This document shows positions 51,350-63,869 of a stretch of DNA of 64,000 bases, one piece after another (positions within the stretch are counted from its first letter, which is position 1; each line of letters starts with the position of its first letter). The notes below the pieces were generated by a model. The model had not been told where the DNA came from and ran no database searches. It saw nothing but the letters and a program-made list of their open reading frames with translations. Position numbers and translations under genes: made by a program. This DNA comes from Mya arenaria (Eukaryota > Mollusca > Bivalvia > Myida > Myidae): contig NC_069134.1 of assembly GCF_026914265.1 (NCBI RefSeq), positions 66,040,094 to 66,104,093 on the forward strand. The letters are read 5' to 3'.

Positions 51350-53129
51350 CGCTGATTTGCTGATGTTGTTAATCAATATTGTTTAATTGTTTATTATGTT
51401 TCACAATGCTGTGATATTTCGTCTGCTTGTTATATCAATTTTGTAATATTATTTTTTTATCATATTTTAATTGTTTCCTTCCCATGGTATACATGAAATA
51501 AATAATTTGTTCATTTGATTGTTTTACCTATCCATATCCAACAGACACTATTTTTTAAGAAGGACAAAGTCTGTACCCTGGTACTAATATCTCTATGATC
51601 AGTGTTATTTTTTAAGTAAAATAAATAATAATAAATATTTAAGTGTCTTTGTCTGTGATAACACCATTATTAACAAAGTGAGAAAAAACACAAGCATTTT
51701 TGTGTTCCCTCCTTTCTTAGAATCCATCATTTAAGATGCTTAAATTTTGCATCATTTGAAAGCATATGAAACCTAGAAAGAATATATGCAAATAATACTC
51801 TGACCAAAATATTTCCAGGAGTTATTGCCCTTGAATATGAATATTTCACCAAAGTAACCTTGTCTGCTCTCCATATTTTATCAAAATTCTACCAAATTTG
51901 GTAAGAATGTTTTACATTTCAAGCATAATTAATGACCAGTCTGACCCTTCCTGAAATTACTTTTATACACTCAAAGTCAAGCGATTCTAATCCAATCTTC
52001 TTTAAGATGATTACCTTGACTTGAGATTATGTGGGCTAAGTTTGATAATCAGCCAGATCACACAATTTGTTTTGGAGCTGAATATGTGAAAAATGACCAT
52101 ATTCACATTGTCAATTTGAACATTTTTTTTTTTATCAAACTTCTTATATGTCAATGGGCCTAATTTCTCCACTATTTTAATTTCCCCACCTCTTTAAACT
52201 TTCAATTATTAATGAAATGGTTAGCATCTTAAATATACCTTGAAAGTATGAAATTAACAACTATACACTGAAGAATATCAAATACCCTTTGTAATTTATT
52301 ATAATAATACCCAACAATTAACAACAACCGTCAGTAAAACATGAAATCACCTATAAATGTTATGATTTATCCCTCTTTGAAAAAATATATTTAAAAGCTT
52401 ATTAATGTATATATTAGTATAATTTTAATAATAATATGTAATCTGTACTCCATCAGTGACTAGTTATTAAAATCCATACAGGAGCACATCTAGTGTGATA
52501 TGACATGTACAATTTTAATCACAATGATAGATGTAGTAAGTGTTCTGTACGGTACCATATTGTCATATTAATAATTATGTGTAATATTGAAATACTGTTT
52601 TATTTCATCCTTTCCTTTGTCTGTAGAAAAAAAAGGTCAATTATATACTAGTAACTCTGTTTAAACAAAAGATTTTATCATATATAATATCACTGTTTCA
52701 CCAATTATAGCCCAATTCACTATGAACGACCCAACAAATATCACATTGCTGAGATAATGATTGAACTCATTTCCAGTTTGATGTCATTTGACTTAAATTT
52801 GGCACAATTTTCTGATCCATTAACAATTCATTATTGATTTTCATATATACTAAGCATGAATGTGTGTATTAAAGATAGTAATATATTTCACATAGCCAAC
52901 ACCGAAAATATAAATATTTCACTAGTTAAATATAACTTTGTGCTCACTAGGTGAAATATATTGCTGTCTTACACTAAAACAAGCAATTACTCTCTATGTA
53001 ATTTTTCCGCACACTTTATATGGTACAACAATCAAGTAGATTACCAGGACAGGTTTTAATGCATTTTTAACATTTTGTTACATAAGTCTAAGAAAATGAC
53101 ATTTAACTAATATATTTGGACATTAAGAT

Positions 53130-53465
53130 TTTGGTTCGGTATTTTAACAACATTTTTTCTAAAAGTGCAATAATAATAAAAATAATAAAAACAAAAAAAA
53201 AACAATAAGGAAAGTAAGTTTTGTAATTTTACAACAATTCTACAAGATCAAAAAAGTGAGGGAAAAATGTTTTGGTCTGGTAATATTACAACATATTTTA
53301 AACAAATCAAAAAACAAGGAAAACAAGAATTTGGTCTGTTAATTTTACAAAACACAATTGTAAAAGAGCAAAAACTGAGGAAAATCATTTTTGGTCTGGA
53401 AATAGTACAACAAAATTCTTAAAGAACAAGAAATAACAAATATAAGAATTTAATTTGGTTAAGCT
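53130..53465. repeat. Decayed tandem repeat, about 75 bp unit
   Basis: Four or five units share 'ttggtctggtaat', 'tacaacaa' and 'aaagagcaaaaa..gagg'. It lies beyond the SLC35B3 stop codon, in the probable 3' flank. Confidence 0.6.
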
Positions 53466-53796
53466 AGCAGCAATTTGCAAAAAAATAATTTTAGGTATAG
53501 TAAAGAATTCACAACTGCCTTTTAAAAGTAAAAGTAAATTCATAAAAACCCTTTTATGTACAGTATGGGAAGTAATATTTCCCTATTAAGGAATTTTCCT
53601 AATAATCATGAATATAAACAACATGTATAAGCAGGCAAAAACATTTCAACAAAACTCCTTATGTACCGAACCCCATAATTCTTCAATCCCCAGTGTCATA
53701 CACACACATTTTCTTAAATATACGCTTGTCATTTTGTTTGAATGCAAACATGATACCTTGGAGATTCTAAAATAAATAACATCAATGAAAAGAGAA

Positions 53797-54093
53797 TATC
53801 ACACTACGGAGCCTGGCAGGCCTGGGCATGCTAGTCCAACAAACTATTTAATATGGAGAAACCACTGTGAAATACTGCTATCCCACTCAGACTTTCACAC
53901 TACAGAGCCTGACAACATTGGGTATGCTAGTCCAACAAGCTATTTAATATGGAGAAACCACTGTGAAATACTGCTATCCCACTCAGACTTTCACACTACA
54001 GAGCCTGACAGACTAGGTATTGTATGTCTAGTTTCTAGTCCAACTAGCTGTTTTACACGCAGCAACCACTGTGCAATACTGGTATCCCAGGAG
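53797..54093 (-). repeat. SLC35B3: Triplicated terminal-exon segment of SLC35B3, including the stop codon
   Basis: The last about 100 bp of the coding sequence (SWDTSIAQWLLRVKQLVGL ... SLSGSVV and TGA at 53991-53993) recurs twice downstream at about 53895-53990 and 53797-53894. Both extra copies share 'gagtgggatagcagtatttc' and 'tgtcaggctctgtagtgtga' or close variants and are more like each other than like the coding copy. They sit in the 3' UTR and both contain ATTAAA (complement of 53943-53948 and 53847-53852), a common variant poly(A) hexamer absent from the coding copy. Confidence 0.85.
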
Positions 54094-57000
54094 GCTCGAT
54101 TTTTGCTGTAAATGTTCAGGTAAATTCCCAGGACCACAAGCAAACCAGACCATAGATACCTGCAGAATAAGGTGGGGACAAGGATTATTAAAAGTGTGCC
54201 TTAATCTATATGCCTGTAACTTTATCAGCTGTGAAACTACTGGTATATCACTGTTGTTTCACATACTGTTAAGTTTTGGTGATGCAATTACTTTACTGAT
54301 ATGTTAATATTAAGGATTTGGTGAAGAAACAATATACTTCCTGGTATGTGAAATGTTTGGTGAAGGAACAAATACTTACTGATATGTGAAAGGTTTGGTG
54401 AAGAAACAATGTGCATGTACTTACTGATATGTAAAAGGTTTGGTGAAGAAACAATGTACTTACTGATATGTAAAAGGTTTGGTGAAGAAACAATGTACTT
54501 ACTGATATGTGAAATGTTTGGTGAAGAAACAATGTACTTATTGATATGTAAAAGGTTTGGTGAAGAAACAATGTACTTACTGATATGTGAAAGGTTTGGT
54601 GAAGAAACAATGTACATGTACTTACTGATATGTGAAAGGTTTGGTGAAGAAACAATGTACATGTACTTACTGATATGTGAAAGGTTTGGTGAAGAAACAA
54701 TGTACTTACTGATATGTGAAATGTTTGGTGAAGAAACAATGTACATGTAATTACTGATATGTGAAAGGTTTGGTGAAGAAACAATGTACATGTACTTACT
54801 GATATGTGAAAGGTTTGGTGAAGAAACAATGTACATGTACTTACTGATATGTGAAATGTTTGGTGAAGAAACAATGTACTTACTGATATGTGAAATGTTT
54901 GGTGAAGAAACAATGTACATGTACTTACTGATATGTGAAAGGTTTGGTGAAGAAACAATTTACATGTACTTACTGATATGTGAAAGGTTTGGTGAAGAAA
55001 CAATGTACATGTACTTACTGATATGTGAAATGTTTGGTGAAGAAACAATGTACTTACTGATATGTGAAATGTTTGGTGAAGAAACAATGTACTTACTGAT
55101 ATGTGAAAGGTTTGGTGAAGAAACAATGTACTTACTGATATGTGAAAGGTTTGGTGAAGAAAAGGAAAGACAGGATAACTGTAACTGCCTTTCTACAAGT
55201 TGTCACTGTAAAAGATAAGTTAAGTTAGAGTTTTAATGGACCGACACTGACCCATTAATGACCCAAGACATAAACAAAGTATGTTAAATAAAGGCCCATT
55301 CAATACAAATATAATTCATCATAGTATAACAATAACAAGTTTTCCTTTTTAATTAAGTACATTAAAAGCATTATTAATTCACATATTTGTGTAAGCAATA
55401 ACGTAAAGATAAAATTTGGGCGTATGATGCATAAAAAATCACATACTTATTGTGTATGCAAAACCTAAAAGTTACAATTATGGTGCCTTTAAATTCACAT
55501 TCTTATTGCGTATTCAATACCTTAATGATACAACTTGGGCTTATAAAGCATTAAAACTCAGAAACTTATTGTGTATGCAAAACCTTAAAAGTTACAATTT
55601 AGGCCTATGATGCATAAAAATTCACGTTCTTATTGTGTATCAAATTCTGAAAGATACAAATACAAACGGGCTCATGAAGCATATAAATTTGAATAATTAT
55701 TTGTAAATTGGATAACCTTTATGATCCATCAAACAAATATACCTGTGACTGCTACAAGGGCGCCGAAGGACCTGACGAGGGTAAGCACAATATACAGGCC
55801 AACATAACCTGTCAGAGAAAACAACGCTCCGTAACCATATGTCTCCAGTGGGTACTGAAAATGTATCAAAATATCAATAGAACATACACATTAACAAGAG
55901 TACGGCAGAGTAGATGCCTACACCAATGCTGGTCATATTTCCACAGTAAATAAAAGGGCATTTTTTTCAAGAAATAAACAGCAAATTAAAGAAATTCCAG
56001 GAAACTTAAAAATGACAATACTTAAAATATATTTGTTGTGGAAAAATATTAAATATTAGCTATTGTTTGTAAACAGACACATTACCCAAAAATTACCCTT
56101 TCTAAAAAACAACAACACCTTTTAACATTAACAATTAAAAGTTTTAAGAACAGACAGGAAGTTCTAAAACACAAAGTACAAATTACTTACTTTTTGACAA
56201 ACTTTAAATGCAGGTACAAGTTCACCAGACAATGTAACTCCAATCAAAATGTACACAAATCCTATTGCATAGGAGTAAAATACCTAAAAGGCAAAAGATT
56301 AAACCATAAAAATGGTGAATATGAACTATAACAGTTACTCATAATTCCTGTAAGTATTGGTAACTACAATTCAAGGGGTAAGTGCGAAAAGGTTCTAAGT
56401 GACATTAAATAAAGAAGAAGATTAAACCTTTTCGCTTTCACCAATCAAATTATTATTCCATTAAGAAGTAATTAACAACAGGATAAAAATCTTCTTTGCA
56501 AATGACAAATTGAGCTACACGTAAAACCTTCTTTTTTTACATTTATCAATCAGTCTATGTAAATATGTTCTAGGATAAATTACAATTGTTTCAAACAAGA
56601 GCTGTCACAGAGACAGCGCGCTCGACTATTTCGCCGCTTTTCAATGTAAGGATTGAAATGTTTTGGCGAAACATGCATAGATCACTGTTAGATTAGATTT
56701 CAATGCAATACATGGTGTGCTGAGATATTAACATAAATGTGGTTTCATGCAAAATTTTAACGAGAATTTCTAAGTCTAAAAATAAAGGGCCATTATTTGC
56801 AAAATACAGTTATCTAACTTAGTTATTCAATTAAGTTGGGTGGTTGAATACCATTGTATAAAGTCTCAATGCAATTATTTGCATTAAATGCAAACTAGAG
56901 TTATCTAACTTGGTTCATTTAGTAGGTTGGATGGTTGAGTAACATTGTATCAAGTATCATTGCAACACCTCAAATAGTTGCTGAGATATTATCCTATGTG

Positions 57001-60000
57001 TGCTAACATGCAAGACCTTAACCAGAATTTCTAAGTCTCATAATAAAGGGGCAAAAATTATATATTATAAAAGATAGAGTTATCTAACTTGATTAAATAA
57101 GGTTAAATAGATGGGAGCCTGTGTGTAAAGTTTCAATGCAATACATGATGTATTCGCTGAGGTATTGACTTAAAAATGGTTACATGCAAAACCTTAACCA
57201 GAATTTCTATGTCGAATAAAAAAGGGGTCATTATGTTAATTTAATGCAAACTTGAGTTATCTTACTTGGTTATTTAAGTACATTGGATGGTTGAGCACCA
57301 TTGTATAAAGATCAATGTAATCCATCAAGTAATTGCTTAGATATTAACCTATGTGTGCTTACATGCAAAACCTTAACCAGAATTTCTAAGTCAAATAATA
57401 AAGGCCCATAATTCGCATTATATTCAAAAAAGTGTTATCTGGGAATACATATCTAATTTTTCAATACAATACATGATATATTTGCCGAGATATTGACTTA
57501 AATGTGGTTACATGCAAAACATTAACCAGAATTTCTAAGTCGAATAATAATGGGCAATTATTTTGCATTAAATGCAAACGAGAGTTATCTAACTTGGTTA
57601 ATTAAGTAGGTTGGATGGTTGACTACCATTGTATAAAGTCTCAATGCAATACCTCAAGTAGTTGCTGAAATATAAACCTATGTGTGCTTACACGCAAAAC
57701 CTTAGCCAGAATTTCTAAGTCGAATAATAAAGGGCAATTATTTGCATTAAATGCAAACTAGAGTTATCTAACTTGGTTCATTTAGTAGGTTGGATGGTTG
57801 AGTAACATTGTATCAAGTATCATTGCAATACCTCAAGTAGTTGCTGAGATATTAACCTATGTGTGCTTACATGCAAAACCTTAAACAGAATTTCTAAGTC
57901 GAATAATAAAGGCCTATTATTTATTATATTCAAATAATTGTTATTTAACTTCATTAATTTAGTATGTAAGATAGTTGGGAATACATATCCAAAGTTTCAA
58001 TGCAATAACTGATGTATTTACTGAGATAATGACTTAAAGATGCTTACATGCAAAACCTTAACGAAGGTGTGACGCCAACACCGACGCCGCCGCCGACGCC
58101 AGGGCGAGTAGAACAGCTCTCCTTATTCTTCGAATAGTCAAGCTAAAAATCATACTCAATAAGCTTAACAAAATCTGGATCTATATTATCTAGGCCTCAA
58201 TGATTCAATTCAGTGTATTAGCCAACTAAATCCATTTATATAGTCGAATGGAAACACTCAGAATTTATTTATCTATTAAATATGACACCTAAATCAAACT
58301 TCCAAATTTATACAAGCTCTTTCCACCCCTCATTAACCCATAACTCTACTTATATTCACCATTTCTGAATTGCCGGCTGTGTACTGTTTCAGCACCTTCT
58401 CCTGAAAGTTGCCTATTGCACCATCAGCACACAGCGCCAGTGAGATTAAAACCACTCCTGCAAACAAACAACACATATAAATATAGCATTGAAATTGGAA
58501 TTGTAGCTTTCTATGCTCTGCTTTGCCTGAAATCATTTGAAATAATCTGAGTTTTTCAAGCAAAGCATGACATAGGGATTACTCTGTTTGGAGGTGGCAT
58601 CATCATTGGAGATGTTGTTCACAGCACAGTTTCACTCCGGATCATTAATTTCTGAATGACTTGATCTCACGTATTTAAACTTGGTATGCATATTGGTCAT
58701 GGTTAATAGATCACCCCTTTTGATTTTAAGGTCAGCTGGCTTAGAGTAAGTCATGCTGAAATTTCATGACTAGGTTAAACCATGATTTTATAGAATAATG
58801 ATTTTTATTACATGATCTATAAATAAACTGTCTGTGATAGTACGAAAAGCAATTCTCATACAAATTACAACGCAATACCGGGTATTGACCTGTCTTTTTA
58901 TAGACCAGAAACAGTTTATCATATGAAGTCAAAATACAGATGGAAAAAATCACTTCAAAAACACAATATTGACCTGTCTGTAACAGACTGGAAACATTTA
59001 AGCATATGACTTCATGTGGTATCATGTAATGATACAGTTATTTACTGTAAAATATGCTGTTCATATTGACTGCAAAATCATTATTTACCTCGGCTATCGC
59101 CTCAGTCAATAATTATTTTTTGGTCAATATTCCAGCATATTTCATTTAACAAGAAAGTAATTATAAAGTAAACAACCATTTGTGACACAATATTATGAAT
59201 GTTTTATGTAAATTACACAACCATCAGTGAAGCCAAGAGTAAAACCTGATCATCGTGGACAGCTTTTCTATTGCAGAGTCAAAGTAAACAAATACCATGA
59301 CATCAATTGCAAAGAAATATAAAGTTACTGCATTATAAATATAGAAATGGTGAAAAATTGGAGTGAAAAAGGGTTCCTTGTGTTAAGGCCTTGAATCAAT
59401 GAATTATGCCTTTTGCTTCCAACCTACCATATGTATTGAAGTTAGGAGAGACAGAACTATCTGCCAGGGCAAACAGGATCAGCCCAACCACCATTAACAT
59501 CATTGCCGTCACATCTATCACAGAATAGCGCTTTCCTGAAATAGCACACAATATAAGTGAGAGCAGATGTCAACATTCCTGCGTTCTCTCTCTCATTTAA
59601 ATAAGGGGTATAACTCAACAATTAGCAAAGCTAAAATGATGCACACTTAAAAAGAAAATAAAACATGACTTTAAGAAAATAATACAAAGCTATTGAAAAG
59701 TAGATCATGACAATTGGAAAAAAAAACCTAGTCCATACTTAATTTGAATATGATAACATTTCACCTACCCTGTATAAGTATGCCACCAATCATGACAGGT
59801 ATAAGCTTACAGCACTTGAAGATCACCTGAGTCGGGTAGTTGAGATAGCCCACAGAGGTGTTGGACAGGCCCATAGTTGCCACGGACAGGAACGCCAGCA
59901 TTCCATACATTTTGATAGGAATCCTGGGGAAAGAGACATCTAGTCAATGCTATTGTGTTTCATATCCAGTAGAACCAAGAGTTTTCATAAGTTTTTTTTA

Positions 60001-61568
60001 TTGTTATGTACTTTTCATTTAACTAAGCAGGAAGCTTTTTGGATCTTGTAATCGACACATACAACTTTTATATACATGTAAGTTAAGGGCTTTATCCATG
60101 CAAAAAGTACTTATTTCCTTAAAAAGGCCCATTAGCAGAACATAACTATATCTACCAAAGTTGTATGATGTACATGTTTATGCCAAACAAAGTTCTTACA
60201 GACAATAATTTACTAAATAAAGGGTCATCACTCTGGATAGGCAGAGTGATTTGTGACACAACATACCCATAAAGTTTCATGTACATGTTTGTAGGCGAAA
60301 TGCTTTTGGTGCTACATGCCACACAAGATCATGATTCCAGAGTATTCTTAGACCATTTTGTACTAAGTCAAGTACGATAACTTTTGTTAGTCCAGGTGAA
60401 ATGAGACTGAAATGGCACACAACAGCCAGTGCTGACAAACATTAATATGATGTTTCATGTATATAGGTGATATAATTTTGGAGCTATATATATATATGAC
60501 ACAACGAGACTATAAAAGCAGCTATTTTATATAAAACGGGGACTGACATTTTGTCCTTTGACAACTATGATTAATTTTATAACCAGGGCCTTTTAATAGG
60601 CATTTTTGGAACAAGGAATTGCACCTCTTTTTAGGGTGCTAAAATGCTTGAAATGGGAAAAGCAATTCCGGGAATAACTTGTCAAAATTGTAAATTTATG
60701 ATTTTACATTTGCCATTTGGAATGAGTCAGTATATCTGACCCATTGCCATGCCTTGAAAAAGGCTTGTTACATATAACATAAGCTATGATTAACTGAAGG
60801 AACTTAAAATATCTCCTACTTCCTGGTTCTGTCTCCAGTTAGACACATCTCTAGCAGACCAAATCCGATGTAGCAACCAAACTGAACTAGTGTCAGATAC
60901 ATTCCATAAGGTCGGAACTCCTGGAGCCGGAAAATCAGCTCCTGGTGGGCAGAAAAATAATCTTTGAGGATCAAGTGAGATAAAAAAAATAAAACAGACA
61001 GAATATATGCAGGTTTATGATATACATTGTAATTCTTAAATAATTATTATTGATCTATATAGACAAGGTAAAACTTAAAACTGTCAAAGTAGTCTAGAAG
61101 AATCTTTAATTAAACAATAACCACAAACATTATTGAGCTGCTTTCTAACATTGATAAATAATCGTTCATTTTTAGGTGCCAGCTTCTCATCCAAGAGGCT
61201 GTGGGTTTAATCTACAATTTTTTTTTTCTCAAATGTCACAAGTTCTGGTTTCTATATAGGAAACGGGCTCAAAACTGACTTCACAATCAAGCTAAGATAA
61301 ATTAGTATAAACTAACCATTCTAGAACTAACCTGTAAATATCCATAGATGAGGTAAAAGAAGAAGACAGCTGTGCAGAGGATAGTGAACTGCAGTGATGT
61401 GCTAAAAGAAGTTAAATCTACGCAGAAAATCTTCATTTCTTTTTTCTTCTCCACTGGACCTGTCTGTTCCCCAATCTCAATATAAATGTTGTCATCTTTT
61501 CTGCTGTTCATTCCAAAAATGTTCCTTAGATGTCTTTCAGCATCCGATCCTTTTTTATAAGATGCCAT
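53991..61568 (-). CDS. SLC35B3: Adenosine 3'-phospho 5'-phosphosulfate transporter 2, complete, 9 coding exons
   Basis: Coding exons in order: 61568-61332, 60941-60820, 59923-59769, 59535-59428, 58457-58360, 56283-56191, 55854-55743, 55205-55136 and 54159-53991. Phases agree throughout; 1164 nt, 387 aa, near the 401 aa of human SLC35B3. Diagnostic stretches are FFFYLIYGYLQELIF, MGLSNTSVGYLNYPTQVIFK, CCKLIPVMIGGILIQGKRY, LISLALCADGAIGNFQEK, FGALVAVTVTTCRKAVTVIL and FFTKPFTYQYLWSGLLVVLG. The protein is a multi-pass (about 10 helices) nucleotide-sugar-transporter-family member that imports the sulfate donor PAPS into the Golgi lumen for sulfation of glycans and proteins. An acceptor at 61598 precedes the ATG, implying a non-coding first exon. 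Two gene-derived tandem repeats are unusual: one at the exon 8 donor and one across the stop codon. The C-terminal 30 residues differ from the vertebrate tail. Confidence 0.95.
54290..55170 (-). repeat. SLC35B3: 39/45-bp tandem array of SLC35B3 exon 8 end plus 5' splice site (about 21 copies)
   Basis: On the gene strand each unit reads 'ttcttcaccaaacctttcac' 'atatca|gtaagtac' then 'attg', with or without an extra 'atgtac' hexamer, giving 39- or 45-bp units. The right-most copy (55136-55165) is genuine exon 8 (FFTKPFTYQ, boundary 55136/55135). The remaining about 20 copies fill most of the 976-bp intron. Nearly all retain a perfect GTAAGT donor. Continuing in the exon's own frame past the boundary gives CAG TAA at once, so use of an inner donor would end translation. 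Open frames across the array in other frames are artefacts of the repeat. Confidence 0.96.
55370..55690. repeat. About 60-bp tandem repeat, 5 units, in SLC35B3 intron 7
   Basis: Units share 'attcacattcttattgtgta', 'gcaaaaccttaaaagttaca' and 'gggcttatgatgcataaa'. It lies 50 bp inside intron 7 but, unlike the neighbouring array, does not resemble the exon 7 end. Confidence 0.75.
56595..58143. mobile_element. Interspersed element with AGAGCTGT/ACAGCTCT ends and internal repeats
   Basis: It begins 'acaagagctgtcacagagac' and ends 'gaacagctctccttattctt', an inverted AGAGCTGT pair. The body is about five 250-300-bp units around 'gcaaaaccttaaccagaatt' and 'gagttatctaacttggtt', and a GC-rich (GACGCC)n tract lies near 58070-58100. 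It has no coding capacity and occupies most of SLC35B3 intron 5. The type is common in bivalves as I recall it. Confidence 0.7.
58590..58735. repeat. Fragment of the GTCTCCCC-ended element interior
   Basis: 'cttggtatgcatattggtca' and 'gatcaccccttttgatttta' match the repeated core of the element at 43131-45217 with moderate divergence. Located in SLC35B3 intron 4. Confidence 0.5.
60584..60767. mobile_element. Short TIR element, CAGGGCCTTTT ends
   Basis: About 184 bp from CAGGGCCTTTTAATAGGC to GCCTTGAAAAAGGCTTG. The inverted ends match imperfectly (CAGGGCCTTTT against CAAGCCTTTTT). Located in SLC35B3 intron 2; hAT-like MITE by its ends. Confidence 0.5.
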
Positions 61569-62613
61569 TTAACAATGGACTTGTAATGCCTTGTTGTCCT
61601 ACAGAGATAAAAAAAGAAAATAATTGGGTGTAACAGTTTAAAGTACAAAAAGAAATAGCCCTTTTAAAATATCAATGATCATATTTAATTGCACAACAAA
61701 ACAGCATAGAGTGGGGTGGTTTCTAAACAATTACAAGTAGGACAACACATTTTTCTTTATTCTGAAGGTCATAACTAGGGATGCAAACAAATGGCAAAAT
61801 TGAAATTCTAATATTCAGTAATCCCTATTTGATCGAATATTTGATTACCAAAATTAATCTTTTTGAAGTTGTAGTAAACTATTATTTTTCGCAATGTGGT
61901 GGTGTTAGTAGCTTATACTCCGGGTTCCTGCATTAGCAGATTGAAGGGTCCCAGAGTGACAGTTCAACCTGTGACCACAAACCTATCCTGGGAGGTTAAC
62001 CAGTACTAGGTGCCTTCACCTCTGCAAGGAACTGACAGCTTCTGTATATGCCAGGGGCAGAGGTACAGTGCGAATAGTTGTAGAAAGGATTTCATAACCA
62101 ATCACAACATAAGTGACCTGCTCCACCTGGGAATCGAACCCGGGTTGTCCGATTCACAGTCCAACACTCTACGGGCTTGGCTGGACCCGCTATTTCCCAG
62201 ACCTGGGGAGGTTTTGGTTACAATTTATTGACAGGTGCGTAACCTTGTATTAAAGTTATTACCCTTGCATTTTTTCACAGATGCATGTGTTTTGGGTCGG
62301 CTAGAAGCAACATTAAGAATACACAAACACTTCAATACAAGCAATGTTAAAAATAGTAACATAACATTATATTGGGCATTTTATTTTCATATTTGGGAAA
62401 AACATATGTTTAAGCATTGGAACTAGCTTTCGGTCGAATTTCGTATGGTAAACAACAACGAACGTTATTGTATCCGAAACAGATATGTCCGGAAAAAATA
62501 CAGCTTATCAATAACGTGAATAGTTGCATCTAAATTGAAAATCATGGACATTGAATTGTACTTGCATACAGCAGGTATTCCATTTCAGCACAACATTTCA
62601 ACACATGCTTACC
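61569..62613 (-). other. SLC35B3: SLC35B3 5' UTR/intron with probable first exon ending at 62613
   Basis: Exon 2 starts at 61598 after 'tctctgtag'. On the same strand a strong donor, GAAAG|gtaagc at 62613/62612, would end a non-coding first exon whose transcription start would lie near 62650-62760. A SINE fragment lies inside this intron. The assignment rests on donor quality and position only. Confidence 0.5.
62095..62180 (-). mobile_element. tRNA-derived SINE fragment, minus strand
   Basis: On the minus strand 'cgtagagtgttggactgtga' (A-box side) is followed by 'caacccgggttcgattccca' (B box). The copy is truncated and sits in the SLC35B3 first intron. Confidence 0.65.
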
Positions 62614-63378
62614 TTTCTTTCGATAGACAGTTTCAAACTAAGATTAATTAAAATGTTTTGACGACGACCGTGGCATCTCTACAGCGCTCAATACCTTTTT
62701 GTATTTCTTCAATAATCATAGAGCACACAACAGTTCTTTGAGCACCGCAGAAAGTTACCTTTATTATACAAGAAGAGAACCTTAATATAACAAGTGATAT
62801 TTCCTGTTTGTACATGGAACCCAACAGTGCAATTTCTAATTTTATTAAACGTTCACTATTTTAAAGCTTTTTATAACATTTAGTTTTACTTTGCTGTACA
62901 AAAGTAATGGACTATTTGTCCAGAGAAAAACAACAACCACAAAACATAAGCTATTATCTTGTCAATATTTCATTATGATATACATGTAGAAAGCAAACAT
63001 CAAAGGCAGTAGCATTTACAGCTAGTATTAAAATATTTAACAATACATGTAACTGATTTATTTTAATAGTGGCATCTTTTATTTATTTCAGGAAAGTGTG
63101 GTCTTTTGAAGAGAGTTCTTGAAGTTGTTCAGCATGTTGTTTTGATGGATTCTTGGAAGGATGTACCTCTATGATGTTAGCTTCAGTTCTGGAGTATAAC
63201 ACCAGTGGTTGCATATTTAATATCAGATTTATTTTAAATACATTGTTGTTTTGCAAACATTACTTAAACTTTGATATTTCTTTGGTGTTTATGTATGATA
63301 TTGTAGGTGAATATCTCTTTATTGCAATGGCAAATATATTTTAAAATATATAGCATTAGCAGAAGTTATTTTTCACTG

Positions 63379-63566
63379 TTAAAGCTGCACTATCACAGAT
63401 TGATCACTTTGACAACTTACACAGGATTCGATTGCATTTATCATATTTTGGCTCGGAGAAGTTTGCTTTGTGATTTATATATAGGTCTTAATTTAAAGAA
63501 TGCCAAAATAAGCGGATTCCGAGACAAAAAGTGTCAAACTAGAATTCTGTGAGAGTGCAACTTTAA
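63379..63566. mobile_element. Foldback MITE with TTAAAGCTGCACT ends
   Basis: It begins TTAAAGCTGCACTATCACAG and ends CTGTGAGAGTGCAACTTTAA, an inverted pair of about 20 bp; the outer TTAA is a possible target duplication. This resembles a high-copy foldback repeat I associate with bivalves. Confidence 0.75.
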
Positions 63567-63700
63567 GAATACTGTTAATCGAGTGTGCATGTGATCCGGA
63601 CTCTGAACATTGGATGAACTATCATTAAATATTGTAGATTTACGTAAATGGCCCAAAATATAAGAATAACAATGAAAATATGTACATGTTTGACTTGTTC

Positions 63701-63706
63701 TTTATT
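63701..63706 (-). terminator. Candidate poly(A) signal for the right-edge gene
   Basis: AATAAA on the minus strand, 164 bp after the stop codon of the putative terminal exon at 63870-63971, a normal 3' UTR distance. Confidence 0.4.
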
Positions 63707-63869
63707 CATAATAAGTCTAAGTCTTTACAGCACATGTTTGGCAGAATCAAGTTCTAATGAACATAATAATTGATTTAAATGTACAGTGAAATAAATTGTT
63801 TTATACAGAAAATAATACCTTAACGATTCAGACCGATCTGTTCTCGTATTTTTTTGGTGGCTCATATAT

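Larger units (their letters stand above)
47117..53780. other. TTC39 3' UTR and convergent intergenic region
   Basis: No exon could be supported. TTC39 poly(A) candidates include AATAAA at 48046. The segment holds a SINE head near 48080, poly-C and poly-G runs at 48157 and 48399, TIR elements at 49428 and 50952, and a decayed 75-bp tandem repeat at 53130-53465. SLC35B3 approaches from the other side, so the two genes are tail to tail. Confidence 0.45.
62760..63869. other. Intergenic region upstream of SLC35B3
   Basis: No gene is supported apart from the probable 3' UTR of the minus-strand exon at 63870. It holds a foldback MITE at 63379-63566. An acceptor-like 'tttatttcag' at 63092 opens 26 codons on the plus strand, but nothing else backs it as an exon. 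Confidence 0.4.

Noticed and set aside
54288-55218. Open frames of 144-277 codons on both strands
   Set aside because: Artefacts of 39/45-bp units that are multiples of three; only the 70-bp exon 8 at 55136-55205 is genuine coding sequence.
55370-55743. 60-bp repeat as an amplification of the SLC35B3 exon 7 donor
   Set aside because: Units share no clear sequence with GCAGTCACAG|gtatat; it is an ordinary intronic tandem repeat.
63092-63172. Plus-strand exon after 'tttatttcag'
   Set aside because: Only 26 codons with no recognisable sequence and no companion exon or donor upstream.
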